Source: Oscheius dolichura (lineage: Eukaryota > Nematoda > Chromadorea > Rhabditida > Rhabditidae). From it: a stretch of 64,000 nt of DNA. Of the stretch, positions 12,301 through 22,467 are shown in pieces (positions within the stretch are counted from its first letter, which is position 1; every line of letters begins with the position of its first letter). A program made the position numbers and the translations under genes. Location: positions 730,001 through 794,000 of the forward strand of contig OW051494.1 of NCBI GenBank assembly GCA_932521035.1, read 5' to 3'. Below the pieces are notes generated by a model. It saw only the letters and a program-made list of their open reading frames with translations, made no database searches and was not told the origin of the DNA.

Positions 12301-14260
12301 ACAAAAAATGGCCATAAATCAATAAATATCTAGGTTAATTGGGGGAGCAAAGGAGCGGGACAGTGGTGGGAGGCAGAGGGACTCACATCGGCGAGACGAG
12401 GCGACTGGGGTATGGTGATGAGATGCGTCGAGATGGTCTGTATCTCACGGAGCATTTCTTTCGACTCGTCCATTTTTAACTGCTCCAGAGCGTGTTCAGC
12501 ACTACGGCGAGCCTGAATCTGTAAGTACGGGGACTGTAAAACCATGCGGAGGTGTGAAAAACAGGGGAATTCGGGCATTTTGAGGCTATTTTTTGTGGAA
12601 AATGGCGGTAAAAATACTCTAGAAAGCCTATTGTAGTCCAATTCTTCAGAAAACAGGCTAAAAATAAAAGCAAAAGGTTTACGACGCCGGCTGAAGTCGA
12701 ACCCGAACCCGATCTTCTGATCGTAATGGCGCGTATTGGCATTACGCCAATACTGCACCCACAGTAATCCAGTTTGCGCGCATATAATTTTAAAAATGGT
12801 GCTTACCTGAGTCTGGCTCTCTAACTGCACGTTCAGTTCCAATTCTTTCTTCCTACTCTCTTCTAAATTTTTCGTCAATGTTTCTATCTGCTTCTTGAGG
12901 TCCTTTACATTGCTCCGCTCCTAAAAAATATCATTTACATTCGTTTTTAATGTTTAACCCACTTGTTTCAATCGTTCATCAACAATTTTCTTCTGATTAT
13001 TAGCAGCCGTGAGTTCATCTTGAAGATGTCGGATTTCCCGTCCATTTCCATCCAATTTTTCCAATTGTTCTGATATTTTCGTCTCCAAATCCGTGATTCG
13101 GTTCTCCAAAAATTCTACATGAGCTTCCAAGTCGTTTATTTTGCTCTCGTTCATTTTCAGCTTCGATTCCTGGAAAGCAAACTAAATTACGGCTTGTAAA
13201 CAGCGTGCAGGCAGTCCCAAGCCGCTTTTCTCTCCAGTTTTTATTGGATTTTTTATCTTAAAACTTCCTAGAATCGCCTGTATGTTGTTTACAAGATAGT
13301 TTTCTGTAATTTTTATCGAATTAACCACCATTTCTTGCTATAAAATCTATAAAAAGCGCTTACATGTAACCGCCGGCTTCTCGCCTCTTCATCCTTCTCT
13401 TTTCTTACGGAACGGACCAATTCCTGCTGTTTTTTGACTTCTTCCGTCAGCATTTCCACGTCTCTACTGAAAAAAAAACCATTACTACTCTTAAAACTAT
13501 AATAAAAACATACTCATGGACTCTTCTTTCAGCTATGCTGATCTTGTTACTCGTCTCGATGAGGATGCTCTCATCTACCTTTTCCGTCATTTTTGTTTGA
13601 AGATCCTAGAAAAAGATGATTATTTGAGACTTTTGCGAAATTTTCAAGGACTGTGAGGGATGAAAATATTCAGGGTTGAGTCTCGCAGCGAATGGAAAAA
13701 TTTAACATCGCTTCGGGAGCTAAACATAGGTTCCTAGCTCCTTGAATTCTGTCCACTATCTTCTCTGTAAAGCCACAGTTAGACAGCGGACGCTCTTGAA
13801 CTGTCTAACTGGCTTTATGAACGCTCGCTGTCTAACTGTGGCTAGCTCTTCTGAAAGGTCCCAAAGGGAAAATAACACAATTATACCAGTTTTTAAAGAA
13901 CTAAAAGTGAACAGAAAGGAAAAAATAACCCACCTCGACATTCCCTCGCAGCTCTTGAATGATTCCATCCTGTTTTAGAAGGCGCTGCTTGACGTCGTCA
14001 ATATCATTGGTATTCGGTGTCAGCTCCAGGACCTGTGAAAATTTAACGGTCGTTTCTTCTACTTCCGATTCCAGAGAATTATCCACCACCGACCCCATTG
14101 TAAAATGGATTGTGGATAGTGGAAAATTCAACCACTTGCTAGGAAAAAGCGGGAATTGAAAGCGAACCTGGTAGGGCGAGTGGTAGACCGATTGAGGGGA
14201 GATCGCTTTCCTCCTGGATTTTGGCGTCTGTTGTTGGGGTGTTTGATATTTCGAGTCCAT
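6324..14260 (-). CDS. citron-like coiled-coil / C1 / PH / CNH protein (no kinase domain)
   Basis: Exons, in transcript order: 14260-14168 (or reading on without the first intron), ~14031-13933, 13605-13514, 13466-13364, 13169-12963, 12920-12807, 12518-12387, 12298-12200, 12100-11999, 11666-11583, 11536-11258, 11214-11038, 10997-10872, 10485-10378, 10335-10165, 10124-9966, 9921-9822, 9405-9194, 9154-8991, 8768-8547, 8503-8329, 8129-8022, 7976-7713, 7619-7424, 7222-7086, 6969-6898 and 6434-6324. All phases close, giving about 1301 aa. Residues 30 to about 760 are heptad-rich coiled coil. A C1 zinc finger follows (CAVCFIGVPT..RRCGHCGVIVHYQC), then PH and CNH domains. In citron these domains bind RhoA and midzone partners and keep the contractile ring at the midbody. 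No kinase domain precedes the coil, and kinase-less citron forms are known. One intron (7423-7223) appears to use a GC donor, and the 7086 boundary is uncertain. Confidence 0.88.
8819..8970. mobile_element. MITE family A copy in citron-like intron
   Basis: Complete inverted-repeat element (CACCCGTAAAATTTCGGCAG ... TGCCGAGACTTTACGG) inside the intron between the two PH-domain exons. Confidence 0.85.
10624..10770. mobile_element. MITE family A copy in citron-like intron
   Basis: Both terminal repeats are present. The core is shortened: ACTGTTAC is followed directly by GCCTTTATTC, so the ACAAAACTGTGAC segment is missing. Confidence 0.85.
11760..11960. repeat. microrepeat cluster in citron-like intron
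   Basis: Four copies of CTGTCTAACTGTGGC or near variants (about 11780, 11805, 11880 and 11942) within one intron. Confidence 0.7.
12686..12758 (-). pseudogene. tRNA-Arg-derived pseudogene
   Basis: On the minus strand, a run with TGGCGTAATG, ATTACGATCAGAAGATC and GGTTCGACTTC lines up with the body of a worm tRNA-Arg(ACG): A box, anticodon region and B box. The anticodon stem and acceptor no longer pair. It ends in a TTTTGCTTTTATTTTT tail like other Pol III-like units here. It lies in a citron-like intron, in the same orientation as the gene. Confidence 0.6.
13765..13850. repeat. microrepeat cluster in citron-like intron
   Basis: Three copies of GCCACAGTTAGACAGC (one direct, two inverted) within 85 bp in the intron between the second and third coding exons. 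Confidence 0.65.
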
Positions 14261-14918
14261 TGCCTCGTTTTCCGCTTCTGGATAGAGAAAAGAAGCAGGA
14301 AATTATCTGAAAATACCTGAAAAATATCTGATTTCGGGAGAAAAATAGAGGAAAAGGAAGAAAAGGACTCTTGGATCAAATTATGGCTCACTGGACCAAA
14401 AATGGCCACCAATTCAAAAAATCGATGAAATCATTCTCATAATTGACCTAATTTGGATAAAAATATTAAAAAATCAATTAAAATGACAATAAATCATAGA
14501 TAAACAGAAGAAACGACCATCGCAGCTCGAATCTTTGAGATTTCCGCCGTTTAGAACAGCTGGTTAGCGTCGGCGGGAAACGCGGGCATTTGAATTGTGC
14601 GCAGCGATTGGGTACAGCTAACCCGGGTTAGAACCGGGATTACTCGTCATTCTGACCCATTTTTCCTAATTTTTTTTCTATAATCTTTTTTCTACGCTTT
14701 AAATTATCCATAAAACTTATTTTTATGAAAGAAAAGTTAGTGTTCCGCCTTAAAAACCTCCCAGAGGTCGCCATAGAGCCGTTTCCCCCCTTCCTTCCCT
14801 AATTTCTCCTCTTTCTGCCCTAAAACCCAAAAATATTCACATTATACCGATTCCTAACAACTTTTTAAAGTGTATACATTAATAATCCTCCTATTTATTT
14901 AATTTTTTTATAGGCAAA
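14261..14918. promoter_or_regulatory. shared divergent promoter region
   Basis: The 658 bp between the start codons of the citron-like (-) and borealin-like (+) genes holds no other gene. On the minus side an acceptor-like CTCTATCCAG lies just before the citron-like ATG. On the plus side TTTTTTATAG lies 5 bp before the borealin-like ATG. Both could be trans-splice acceptors, as is usual in these worms. Confidence 0.5.
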
Positions 14919-15921
14919 ATGCCGCCAAAAAGAGCGAAGGCGCCCAAAAAAGAGCAAGCGCCCTTGGAACCAGAAGTGATTGAGAAATTCGATCAAATAG
15001 GTGATGAACGTGAGTTTTTCCCTAAATTATATATATTTTCTTATATATTTTTCCATACTTTATAATTTCTAGTGGAGGAGAGAGAAAGTATCTTGATGAT
15101 TAAATTTGCTCAACTGAAAGCAGAGCTCCTAGTCGCCCTAAAACAGGATATCGAACAGTTTTCTGACTCTAACCCGGTAAACTGTTCCTTTCCTTTAAAA
15201 TATTTACGTTTTCCCTTCAGGACACAGTAAATATGCTCCTGGTAGATTATTTAAAGGGAAAGGAGAATGAAGAACAAGAAGAAGTCTCCGCGCCGTCATC
15301 AGATGAGGAGAAAAATACAGAAAATACGGGAAAGACACCCTTGGGAATTCCCAAATTTATCAAGACGAAGAAAATCGGCTTCCGCGTCCCGAAAGCCAAT
15401 GAGATGCTGTTTTCAGCCAATGGAACACCCATTACTTATCCGGAAACACAAAAAGTAGGCCCCTTTCTTACTTTTTTTAGCCGTTTTGATGGGTTTTAGT
15501 GAAAATTACAATACAATAAGTCAATGCCCCCTAATTCTAAAAAGGTTGACATGTATGAGTAGAAAAAATAGTGAAGAAAGTGGGAAAACCCTTGCCACCC
15601 CGTGTCAAACAACCAGCCTCGCTTACGGCCATACCACGTTGAAAGTACGCCATCCCGTCCGATCTGGCAAGTCAAGCAACGTTGGGCCCGGTTAGTACTT
15701 GGATCGGAGACGGCTTGGGAATCCCGGGTGTCGTAAGCTTTTTGCTTTTTGCCATCTATCCAAAAAACAGTACCCTCTAAAATTCTTATTTTCCCCGTAT
15801 TTTCCAGATCCTAACCCTGACAACGCAGTGCTACAGCGAGGTGAGAGAAGTTCTGACGTGTGCCTCATCTATCACAACGCCTGCTCCAATTCCAATGGAA
15901 GATTTCAATGAAGTCGACTAG
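14919..15921 (+). CDS. borealin / CSC-1-like chromosomal passenger subunit
   Basis: Four exons: 14919-15009, 15073-15176, 15221-15454 and 15808-15921; 180 aa, all phases close. A basic N terminus (MPPKRAKAPKK) leads into an amphipathic helix, ERESILMIKFAQLKAELLVA, matching the helix with which borealin joins INCENP and survivin. An acidic linker follows, then the conserved segment KKIGFRVPKANEMLFSANGT, which resembles borealin's LRTP..GE..YNISGNGSP block, then a short tail. Human borealin is 280 aa and worm CSC-1 about 250, so this is a short form. The chromosomal passenger complex targets Aurora B to centromeres and the spindle midzone. Intron 3 carries a complete 5S rRNA gene in the same orientation. 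The family call rests on two short blocks and is reasonable rather than certain. Confidence 0.65.
15621..15739 (+). rRNA. 5S rRNA
   Basis: 119 nt, GCTTACGGCCATACCACGTT ... GTGTCGTAAGC, with paired ends and the internal promoter region typical of nematode 5S. It sits inside borealin-like intron 3. It is base-for-base identical over 119 nt to the minus-strand copy at 17407-17525. Its 3' flank is TTTTTGCTTTTT. No SL RNA gene adjoins it, unlike the 5S-SL1 arrays of many rhabditids. Confidence 0.95.
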
Positions 15922-16194
15922 CTACTCCTTCCAGATCTTTATCGAGATCTTGTATTCTGTATATTTTGATGTTTATTTTGCATAAAAATAAGGGAAAATC
16001 GCCATTTTTCAAAAAAAAGGGCCGGCAAGGGCGATATGTGTCACCCGTTTGCCCAGACACATTATTCCATCTTTTAGAAAAGGACAAATTCCATAAAATC
16101 CCATTACTCCGTATCAAATGAAAGGGAATAGCCCCCAATTTGGGGGAAATACCCTGATAACCGGGAAATAACCAGGAATTATGGGGCCAGCCAG

Positions 16195-16201
16195 TATAAA
16201 A
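16195..16201 (+). promoter_or_regulatory. TATA box
   Basis: TATAAAA, 47 bp upstream of the start codon of the secreted gene at 16248. Confidence 0.55.
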
Positions 16202-16247
16202 GGTTCTGAAGCTAAAGAAAGGCACATCTTCCCATTTCCTCTGGACA

Positions 16248-16958
16248 ATGAAGACCGTCTGCTGCTTCCTGGCTGTCGCTACCATCCTCCTGGCCGATGT
16301 TTGGGCCTGCCAACCAACCGAAGCTCCGAAGGCCGGGGCAAGGAAGAGAAGATCCACGGATCAGGTGACCGTGGTTCTGGTGACTAACGCCGACTTTGAT
16401 GAGAACACCAATGGATTCGCCTATCAGAAAGTCAAACAGACGGTAACTTTTATAGGAGGGCAGCCACAGTTAGACAGTTAGTGTTCAAAAATGGCGAATT
16501 TTTAGGAATTCGAGGGGAAAAGAGCCACAGTTAAACATTCAAAAAAAACACAAATTTGTTGGCCCATAAAACTCCTGAATTATCATTTCGAGCTCCACAG
16601 TTAGACAGCTGAGATCGACTTTCAGTTCCTTTTTCCTGGGGAACGGATAGAAAGTCACAATTAGACAGCTGAATAGCTAAAACTTCTCCATTTTCCAGCT
16701 GGCCGCCGCCGCCAGGCAGCAAGGCTTCAAGATAGAGCGCTCCCTGTTCACTGAAAAGGTCAAGAACGAAGTTGGAAAGTTTGCTATCGAGTACAGGTGG
16801 GATTTTCGGCTATTTATAAAGGTCTAAAATGGCTATTTTTTAGCGGAAACCTGGAATGTGACCAAGTCGCCGACTTCATCAAGGGAATCAAGGCCTCCAC
16901 CCAAGAGCTGGCCTACGTTCTGCTCAATTGTCCTGGAAGAAATCTCCAGATCCTTTAA
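16248..16958 (+). CDS. small secreted protein, unknown family
   Basis: Three exons, 16248-16442, 16699-16796 and 16844-16958; 135 aa with closed phases. The signal peptide is MKTVCCFLAVATILLADVWA. A basic KRR site near residue 33 could be a propeptide cleavage site. A compact domain of about 95 residues follows, including QVTVVLVTNADFDENTNG and the C-terminal ELAYVLLNCPGRNLQIL. It has only two cysteines after the basic site. An AATAAA follows the stop. The start is fixed by the signal peptide and by a TATA box at -53. It is probably a secreted gut or hypodermal protein; I know no function. Intron 1 is filled with the 16-base microrepeat. Confidence 0.85.
16460..16670. repeat. microrepeat cluster in intron 1 of secreted gene
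   Basis: Copies of GCCACAGTTAGACAG or variants near 16462, 16524, 16596 and 16655, making up a large part of the 256 bp intron. Confidence 0.7.
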
Positions 16959-17075
16959 AAAGATTTGTGGTGTATGGGAATAAATATTCGGTCTATTATG
17001 GTCTTTGATTAAAAAGCAAAAAAACCAGCGTCAGTGAGCCCAGTTAATCAGTCTTCGAGCCTGATTCTGAATGTT

Positions 17076-19391
17076 ATGCAGCCGCTGGTCCGCGACCTCT
17101 GTCTCTATCTCCCCTTTATTCTCTGTTTACCTTCTATTTTATTGACAATTATGGCGGTTTGGATTATCCAGAAGAAGAGTCCGCAGAGCATGCAAGGTTA
17201 CAAGAAATATTTAATCGCCATTACGGTAAGTCGGATTAAAAAGAGCCCGCAATCCAAAAATTGACCTATCATCACCCTCTTCCTGCCGTATCCAAATACT
17301 GAAGCTTTTTAATCAGGGTGACGATCTGAAAAATACGGGGAAAAGTAAGAAATTTTAAAGAGTACGGTGTTTTTTTGGAAATTGAAGATGAAAAACAAAA
17401 GGAAAAAGCTTACGACACCCGGGATTCCCAAGCCGTCTCCGATCCAAGTACTAACCGGGCCCAACGTTGCTTGACTTGCCAGATCGGACGGGATGGCGTA
17501 CTTTCAACGTGGTATGGCCGTAAGCGATGCTGCTACTTTAGCGCGGGGTGATGAGACAGTACTGGTTCGGTAACGGGATTCTTGGTCCGCCATCCATTTT
17601 TCTTAAAAAGAAAAGATTCCTCCTGCTTTCAGCTAGCCACATTTAACTTCGATATGGGAATGAGTGTCCTTGTCGGTCCGAAATTTCTTCCCGGAGCTGT
17701 TGGTACAGAAAATCATGGAATTATAGCAAGGCTCTGGCCCAGTGGAGGACGATATCAAATAGTTTTGTTTTCCTTTCTCTTCTCCTCAAAATGTGTATAT
17801 TTTCAGTATTTCATCTCTATGTCCATTGTCCTGGAATATGAATTTTGTGTTATTGGCTTCTCCTACCGGGAATACAGTATGCTAAAGGAGAAAAGCTGGA
17901 AAACCACAGCCTACAGACTTTTTCAATTTTTTGTTTATTTGCTAGCTTTGGTGTTAGCTACAGTAACCTATTTTTATCAGAATTTACCGGAGGAGGAGGC
18001 GAGAGCTTATATGGAAAAGGTGGGTATCTGTACAACAATTAGACAGCCGTTGCACCACATTTAGACAGCCGTTGCACCACAGTTAGACAGTGGCAGGAAA
18101 AAGAGAATTCGAGGAAAGCTTTTCTCGAAATTTGCGAATATTATTTTTCTATGTAAATGTGAATCACAAGGAACAGGTGCACATTATGAACTGCCAGCTG
18201 TTGAGCAATCTAATTAGCGGGGAGAACGTTTTTTGAAAGCGTGATCTATGCATACACGAAGGAATTAAAAAATTGAGCTTTGAGTTCTATCCGTTTCAGA
18301 TCCAGAGCAATTATTGCCGGGAGTGTTCAATTCAAGTTATTCCCGACCGGGAAAAGACTATCTACATGACTTATCTGACAATCGCTACAATTATTCTGCT
18401 CACTTCTTTCGTTGTAATATCCATTTATAGGGTAGGACAGAAGAAACAGACCTTTAATTTACAGTAATTTCCAGATTAAACATTACCTTGTAACCCATAG
18501 AGGTTCCCTGAGTTCTAATACTGTAAAACTACAGGAAATGCTGTTGAGGGCACTAATTTGGCAGGTAGGAAAGGTATTTTTTGGGGTTACAACGAGCCGG
18601 GTGGTACCTTGGACGGAAAAACGGGCTCGGCACGCGATAGCCCGCTCCCCTACACCCGTAAAGTCTCGGCAAGAGAAAGCTATAAAGGCGTGACAGCTTT
18701 GTAGCAGTTTTAAATAAAGATGATCCTCCTGCCGAGACTTTACGGGTACAGGGGATCGGAGTATCGAGGATCGAGTCAAACCTCATTTTTTGTAGTTTTA
18801 GAGCCAAAAGTTTCGTACTTTTGAGTAAAATAGGAACTCGGCAGTATTCCACCCTATTTTGAGGTAATTCTTACGAAAGACACCCACTTTTCTACATTTT
18901 GAACACATTTTAAAAGGCTACCGTATCTGTGTGTCTGTTTGTCCGGTTACCGAGATTTCATGGCGCAGTGCGAAGTGAGCGGTCGCGTGGGGTGAGAGGC
19001 CGAGAGTTCGGTCTCCGTCACGGTCAAACTTTTTTGCTTTTTTTTTTGTTTTACTGTACTACAGTATTACTGTATTAAAATTTAATTATTTTTAGAGTGT
19101 TATTCCATTTCTTCTGGTAGCATTTCCGTTGACCTTAGCAATGTTGTCATTCTACGCTGTTCCACTCTTTACTAATAATTATGAGCGTAAGTTAACCCTT
19201 TTACAGTCTTTGCTATGATTTTAATCCTTTCAGCTCAAGCAATACAAGAAAATCTCTCGGCCATCGCCTATCTAATGCCGTCATTCTTCTCAATTACTCA
19301 TATATTCTGCAATTTTTATTTCACCTCACCTTATAGATTATATATTTTGAAACAAATACGACCTAAGCAGAAGACTACGGTAATATTGTGA
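17076..19391 (+). CDS. serpentine (7TM) chemoreceptor, SRH/SRI-like
   Basis: Seven exons: 17076-17225, 17633-17761, 17807-18019, 18300-18431, 18475-18564, 19096-19186 and 19234-19391. All phases close, giving 320 aa, the normal length for worm serpentine receptors. TM1 is YLPFILCLPSILLTIMAVWI, then a loop with KKSPQSMQGYKKYL. Later segments include FQFFVYLLALVLATVTYFYQ and TIATIILLTSFVVISI. A basic loop carries KLQEMLLRALIWQ before TM6, and the TM7 end is FFSITHIFCNFYFTSPYR. This layout fits the SRH/SRI group, chemosensory GPCRs usually expressed in ciliated neurons. Intron 1 contains a minus-strand 5S gene; the 18565-19095 intron contains a MITE and a tRNA-like relic. The exact subfamily needs a profile search. 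Confidence 0.85.
17407..17525 (-). rRNA. 5S rRNA, antisense in receptor intron 1
   Basis: 119 nt, identical to the copy at 15621-15739 but on the opposite strand, inside intron 1 of the serpentine receptor. The 3' flank (TTTTTCCTTTTG on the minus strand) differs from the other copy, so the identity stops at the gene edges. Confidence 0.95.
18030..18092. repeat. microrepeat cluster
   Basis: Three near copies of ACAGTTAGACAG spaced about 20-24 bp apart, in the intron after receptor exon 3. Confidence 0.6.
18624..18776. mobile_element. MITE family A copy in receptor intron
   Basis: Full-length copy: CACCCGTAAAGTCTCGGCAA at the left and GCCGAGACTTTACGGGTACA at the right. The core (AGTTTTAAATAAAGATGATC) is in the opposite orientation to the 1814 copy. 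Confidence 0.85.
18953..19026 (+). pseudogene. tRNA-like relic
   Basis: An A-box-like ATGGCGCAGTG and a B-box-like GAGTTCGGTCTC at tRNA spacing, followed by TTTTTTGCTTTTTTTTTT. The acceptor and anticodon stems do not pair well. It lies in a receptor intron in the sense direction. Confidence 0.5.
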
Positions 19392-19636
19392 CCATCCGCT
19401 CGCAGTCTAATAAAATCCCATTTTTTTCTATAGTTTTCCAATATATAATCCATTACCAATGGATATTCCTCGGAAAACCCTCTCTCCGCTACGGGACCAG
19501 GAAGTTGTCAAACATGGTCCCATAGCGGAGGCGCGCCGCCAAATTTGAATCCGGTGAATATCTGTTGGAATTGGACTATATCGACATTTTATTTATTATA
19601 TTACACAGCATTTATTTATGTTAAACAATAAGGTAG

Positions 19637-20019
19637 TCAAATTAAGGGGGAAATGTGCGTTTGCGGTTGACGAGTTGTGCTACTTTGGTTATTGTTCATT
19701 CTGCTGACGGCTTCGCTCATTCTGTTCACCTGCCGTCTCACTTCCCGAAGACTGTTCTGCTGATTTTCCAGGGCCTCTTGTAGTTTTCTCAGCAATTGGC
19801 ACCTTCGCAACTGTCTTATATGTTCCTCGCGGCGGCTGCATCCTTCGTAGGCGGCCAATCCCCATTTGGAGGTCAGTGGCAAGCGGAAAAAGGCATATCT
19901 GGCTAACTGGAAGGTTTATTTGGGTTTATAATCAAAATTATAGGGAAACTAACCTTGGCGACGACTTTTACTTGGAGGTGAGGGGGAATAGATGGAAGGA
20001 AGTCGAAATTCTGGGGCAT
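19637..20019 (-). CDS. F-box-like protein with coiled-coil tail
   Basis: Two exons, 20019-19954 and 19906-19637; 111 aa, phase 0 junction, 47 nt intron. The N terminus MPQNFDFLPSIPPHLQVKVV.., followed after the junction by FFRLPLTSKWGLAAYEG, is an F-box-like motif. A helix rich in Arg, Gln and Asn follows (LRRCQLLRKLQEALENQQNS), probably coiled coil. It is a paralogue of the gene at 3454-3932, with the same exon boundary. It might recruit a target through its coil as an SCF-type receptor; that role is inferred only from the motif. Confidence 0.7.
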
Positions 20020-20520
20020 GGTAGGGAAATGAACTGAAAAAATGAAGGACAATCCAGGGAGAATGGCAATGGAAAGAAAGAGAACTGTGTAAAAACGGGG
20101 GCAGAAAGCAGCGGGCAATATTGATCCCGTATACGACAGGTTTTGTACCGGGCTACAGGGAAACGCGCTCTAATCTATAGGGAAAGCGATGAGAATCTGA
20201 AAGAGGAAAATGTATCGAAAGCGACGAGAATAGTATTGATTTCTTATTCGAAAAGGAGCTTGAAAAGCACGAGAAGATAATACACTGAAAATATAAAGGA
20301 AAATTTCATCGCTAGACATCAAATTCTAATTTTTCTGTGTCACTGTTGTTGTTGTCGGGCTAACTGATGCTTTCTTCCGTAGTAGAGGTCTTACAGCCCA
20401 GTACATTAGGATTCCACGTACGGTTGGAACTATCTTCTCAAACAATAACGAACTCTGAAATTTGTAGTCTATAAATTGAACTTCTCGGCCATTTCTTGGG
20501 AAATTCAAAAGCGATGTTGG

Positions 20521-20632
20521 ATAGCACTTCCTGACGAATCTAACACTTGAACATTTGCAAGGCTACAGGAAATTCTTTCGGGGCTATCGAGCTCAAACAA
20601 AGTGCCTTAGATTCGTCAGGAAGTGCTCTCCA
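20521..20632. mobile_element. short inverted-repeat element
   Basis: AGCACTTCCTGACGAATCTAA at the left is matched by its reverse complement (TTAGATTCGTCAGGAAGTGCT) at the right, with about 70 bp between. It is a small foldback or MITE-like element without coding capacity. Confidence 0.6.
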
Positions 20633-20696
20633 ATATGGTTTTTGAATTTCCGGAAATGGTCCAGAAATAGCCGGGATACAGAGGGCAACGCCATTT

Positions 20697-20924
20697 AAAC
20701 GAACTGTCAGGGACTGGGAGTTTCGTTCACGAAGTTGCCTGATGCCGTTCACGGGTCCCGAAGCGATAGTGCGCCCGCCTTGTTATTATGTGGGGGATAT
20801 AGCGCATTCGATGTGATTTTTGACGCTGATTTCGATGGTGTTTTCCATTTTTCATAAAAAATGTGTCTATGTGTCTATATACCTCAACTACAGTAACCCG
20901 CCTCAGTCCCTGACAGTTCCTTTA
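20697..20924. mobile_element. inverted-repeat element with ACTGTCAGGGACT ends
   Basis: ACTGTCAGGGACT near 20700 is inverted as AGTCCCTGACAGT near 20910. The string TCCCTGACAGTTCCTTTA here also occurs at about 1558, so the end belongs to a dispersed family. Confidence 0.5.
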
Positions 20925-20971
20925 ACGTCATTTAACGCTAAAAACTGGCGCTTTGCCCAATGTATGGTCAT

Positions 20972-22467
20972 TCATTCAGTTCCTTTAAAACGAACCATTA
21001 AAAGTATATCTTTGATATCACGAAACGTTTTGAAACGGCTTATCATCTCCTCGGCTAGCTGCATTACCACAGTCATATCCGTCTCTTCAGCTATTTTTTT
21101 AACGGCATCTGTGACATATGGCTCACTTAATGCATAAGCCAGAAAGGCTAAAAAAATTTCCATTGCATTCGCTATTAAAACAAGGATGAACTGAAAAGGA
21201 AACAATTAAACAAAACAAATGTCACAAAAACAAACCTGAATAAAAAGAGCAGATGCGATTTTTTTCTGGCCTTTTATTGTTACCTCGCTGAATGTCGATA
21301 CGTCCATTCTCATTGCTAATATAAATGTAAGCAAGCAAATAAATAGTAATAAAATTTCTGCTATAATTGAAAGCGCAATAATGACCAGAAGAAACGAATC
21401 CTAAATTTATCTATACAAAAATCTAGCCCATTTTCAATGGATTTTTCGATGGATGAATGCCGGTTCTAGCCGTGAGATATCCCTTGAAAACAGGGGCACT
21501 TATTCTGATTTACCGCAGATTCAGGGACAGTTATCCTATGAAAACCAATTTGAAGGATAATTGCGCTCATAGAAATTAAGGCCATCACATAGAGGAGCAC
21601 ATCAAGAAGTGGTTGGCTAAAATAAAGCGGTGGGAGTCTCACACGGTAGGCCAAATGAGTCACGACCTTATATGGTAGTTCTCACGGCCCGGCCCGGCCC
21701 GCAACTGGAGTATCTCGATAAGTTCAGAACTAATTTCGGTAAACTAAAAGCCAGCATGGAGAGGAGGATCTCCGCTATCACACAATACATTTTAAGATCA
21801 TTCCTATGTGTGGAAAATTCAGGACAGGCTCCAAAGTGCAAAAACTCTGAATTTTCGCCTCTCCTGAGTATTTGTGTCTTTCCTGGATTTTCCAGACATG
21901 CAATTGGGCTAATTTGACAGGAAGATAGCTCAGATCTTCCTCTCTATTATAGTTTTGAGTTTATCGAAAATGATGCAGAAATAGCCGAGATATTTCTGTA
22001 CGTAACGCGGGCTGGGCTGGGCCGGGTCGAATGGCAGCTTTATAACGCCTGCCCAGTAAAAAAGACGTACGGCCGGATAATATGTTTCCAGTAGATCATC
22101 AAAACCACGCTAAAAATCAACCGAACGGCATCTAATGGATTAGTCAAATAATCAGTTAGAAAAATGTGGAAGAGAACACATGACTTTAAAAAAAATGTTA
22201 GATAATAAGCAAAATAAAACTTACTAATGTATGAATAATGGTAAAGGAAACTTTAACGATTTCATTAACACTTTGTAGTATTATAAGAAGATGATAAATC
22301 CGTTTCTTAGCAACTCTTAAATAGAGGCCGAAAATAATATAAACGTGAAGAGGAAAAGCGAAGAGAAAGCTAATATAGGTAGCCATGTTCATGCGCCAAT
22401 CAGAAGCAACATTAACACATATGGCGTTAAAAGAAGCGGATTCATCGGCTTTGGCAGTGCTATTCAT
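20972..22467 (-). CDS. multi-pass membrane protein, possible divergent serpentine receptor
   Basis: Five exons: 22467-22225, 22183-22071, 21616-21514, 21400-21284 and 21190-20972; 264 aa with closed phases. Hydrophobic spans include ATYISFLFAFPLHVYIIFGL, the exon 2 span VRLIFSVVLMIYWKHIIR, LLDVLLYVMALISMSAIIL, LIALSIIAEILLLFICLLTF-type sequence in exon 4, and FILVLIANAMEIFLAFLAYA. I count five or six TM segments. The tail of about 45 residues is amphipathic and contains DMTVVMQLAEEMISRFKTF. The plus-strand flank of the start has no nearer ATG, so 22467 is taken as the start. No family is recognised. It could be a fast-evolving chemoreceptor or another nematode-specific membrane protein. Intron 2 holds a GC-rich inverted-repeat element. 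Confidence 0.75.
21683..22028. mobile_element. inverted-repeat element with GGCCCGGCCC ends
   Basis: Ends with CGGCCCGGCCCGGCCCGC on one side and GCGGGCTGGGCTGGGCCGGG on the other, flanking 300 bp without a frame. It lies in intron 2 of the membrane-protein gene. GC-rich GGCCCGGC termini are seen on several animal DNA transposons; the class is not assigned. Confidence 0.5.

Noticed and set aside
15600-17560. SL1 RNA gene next to the 5S genes
   Set aside because: No spliced-leader sequence or Sm site was seen in the flanks of either 5S copy.
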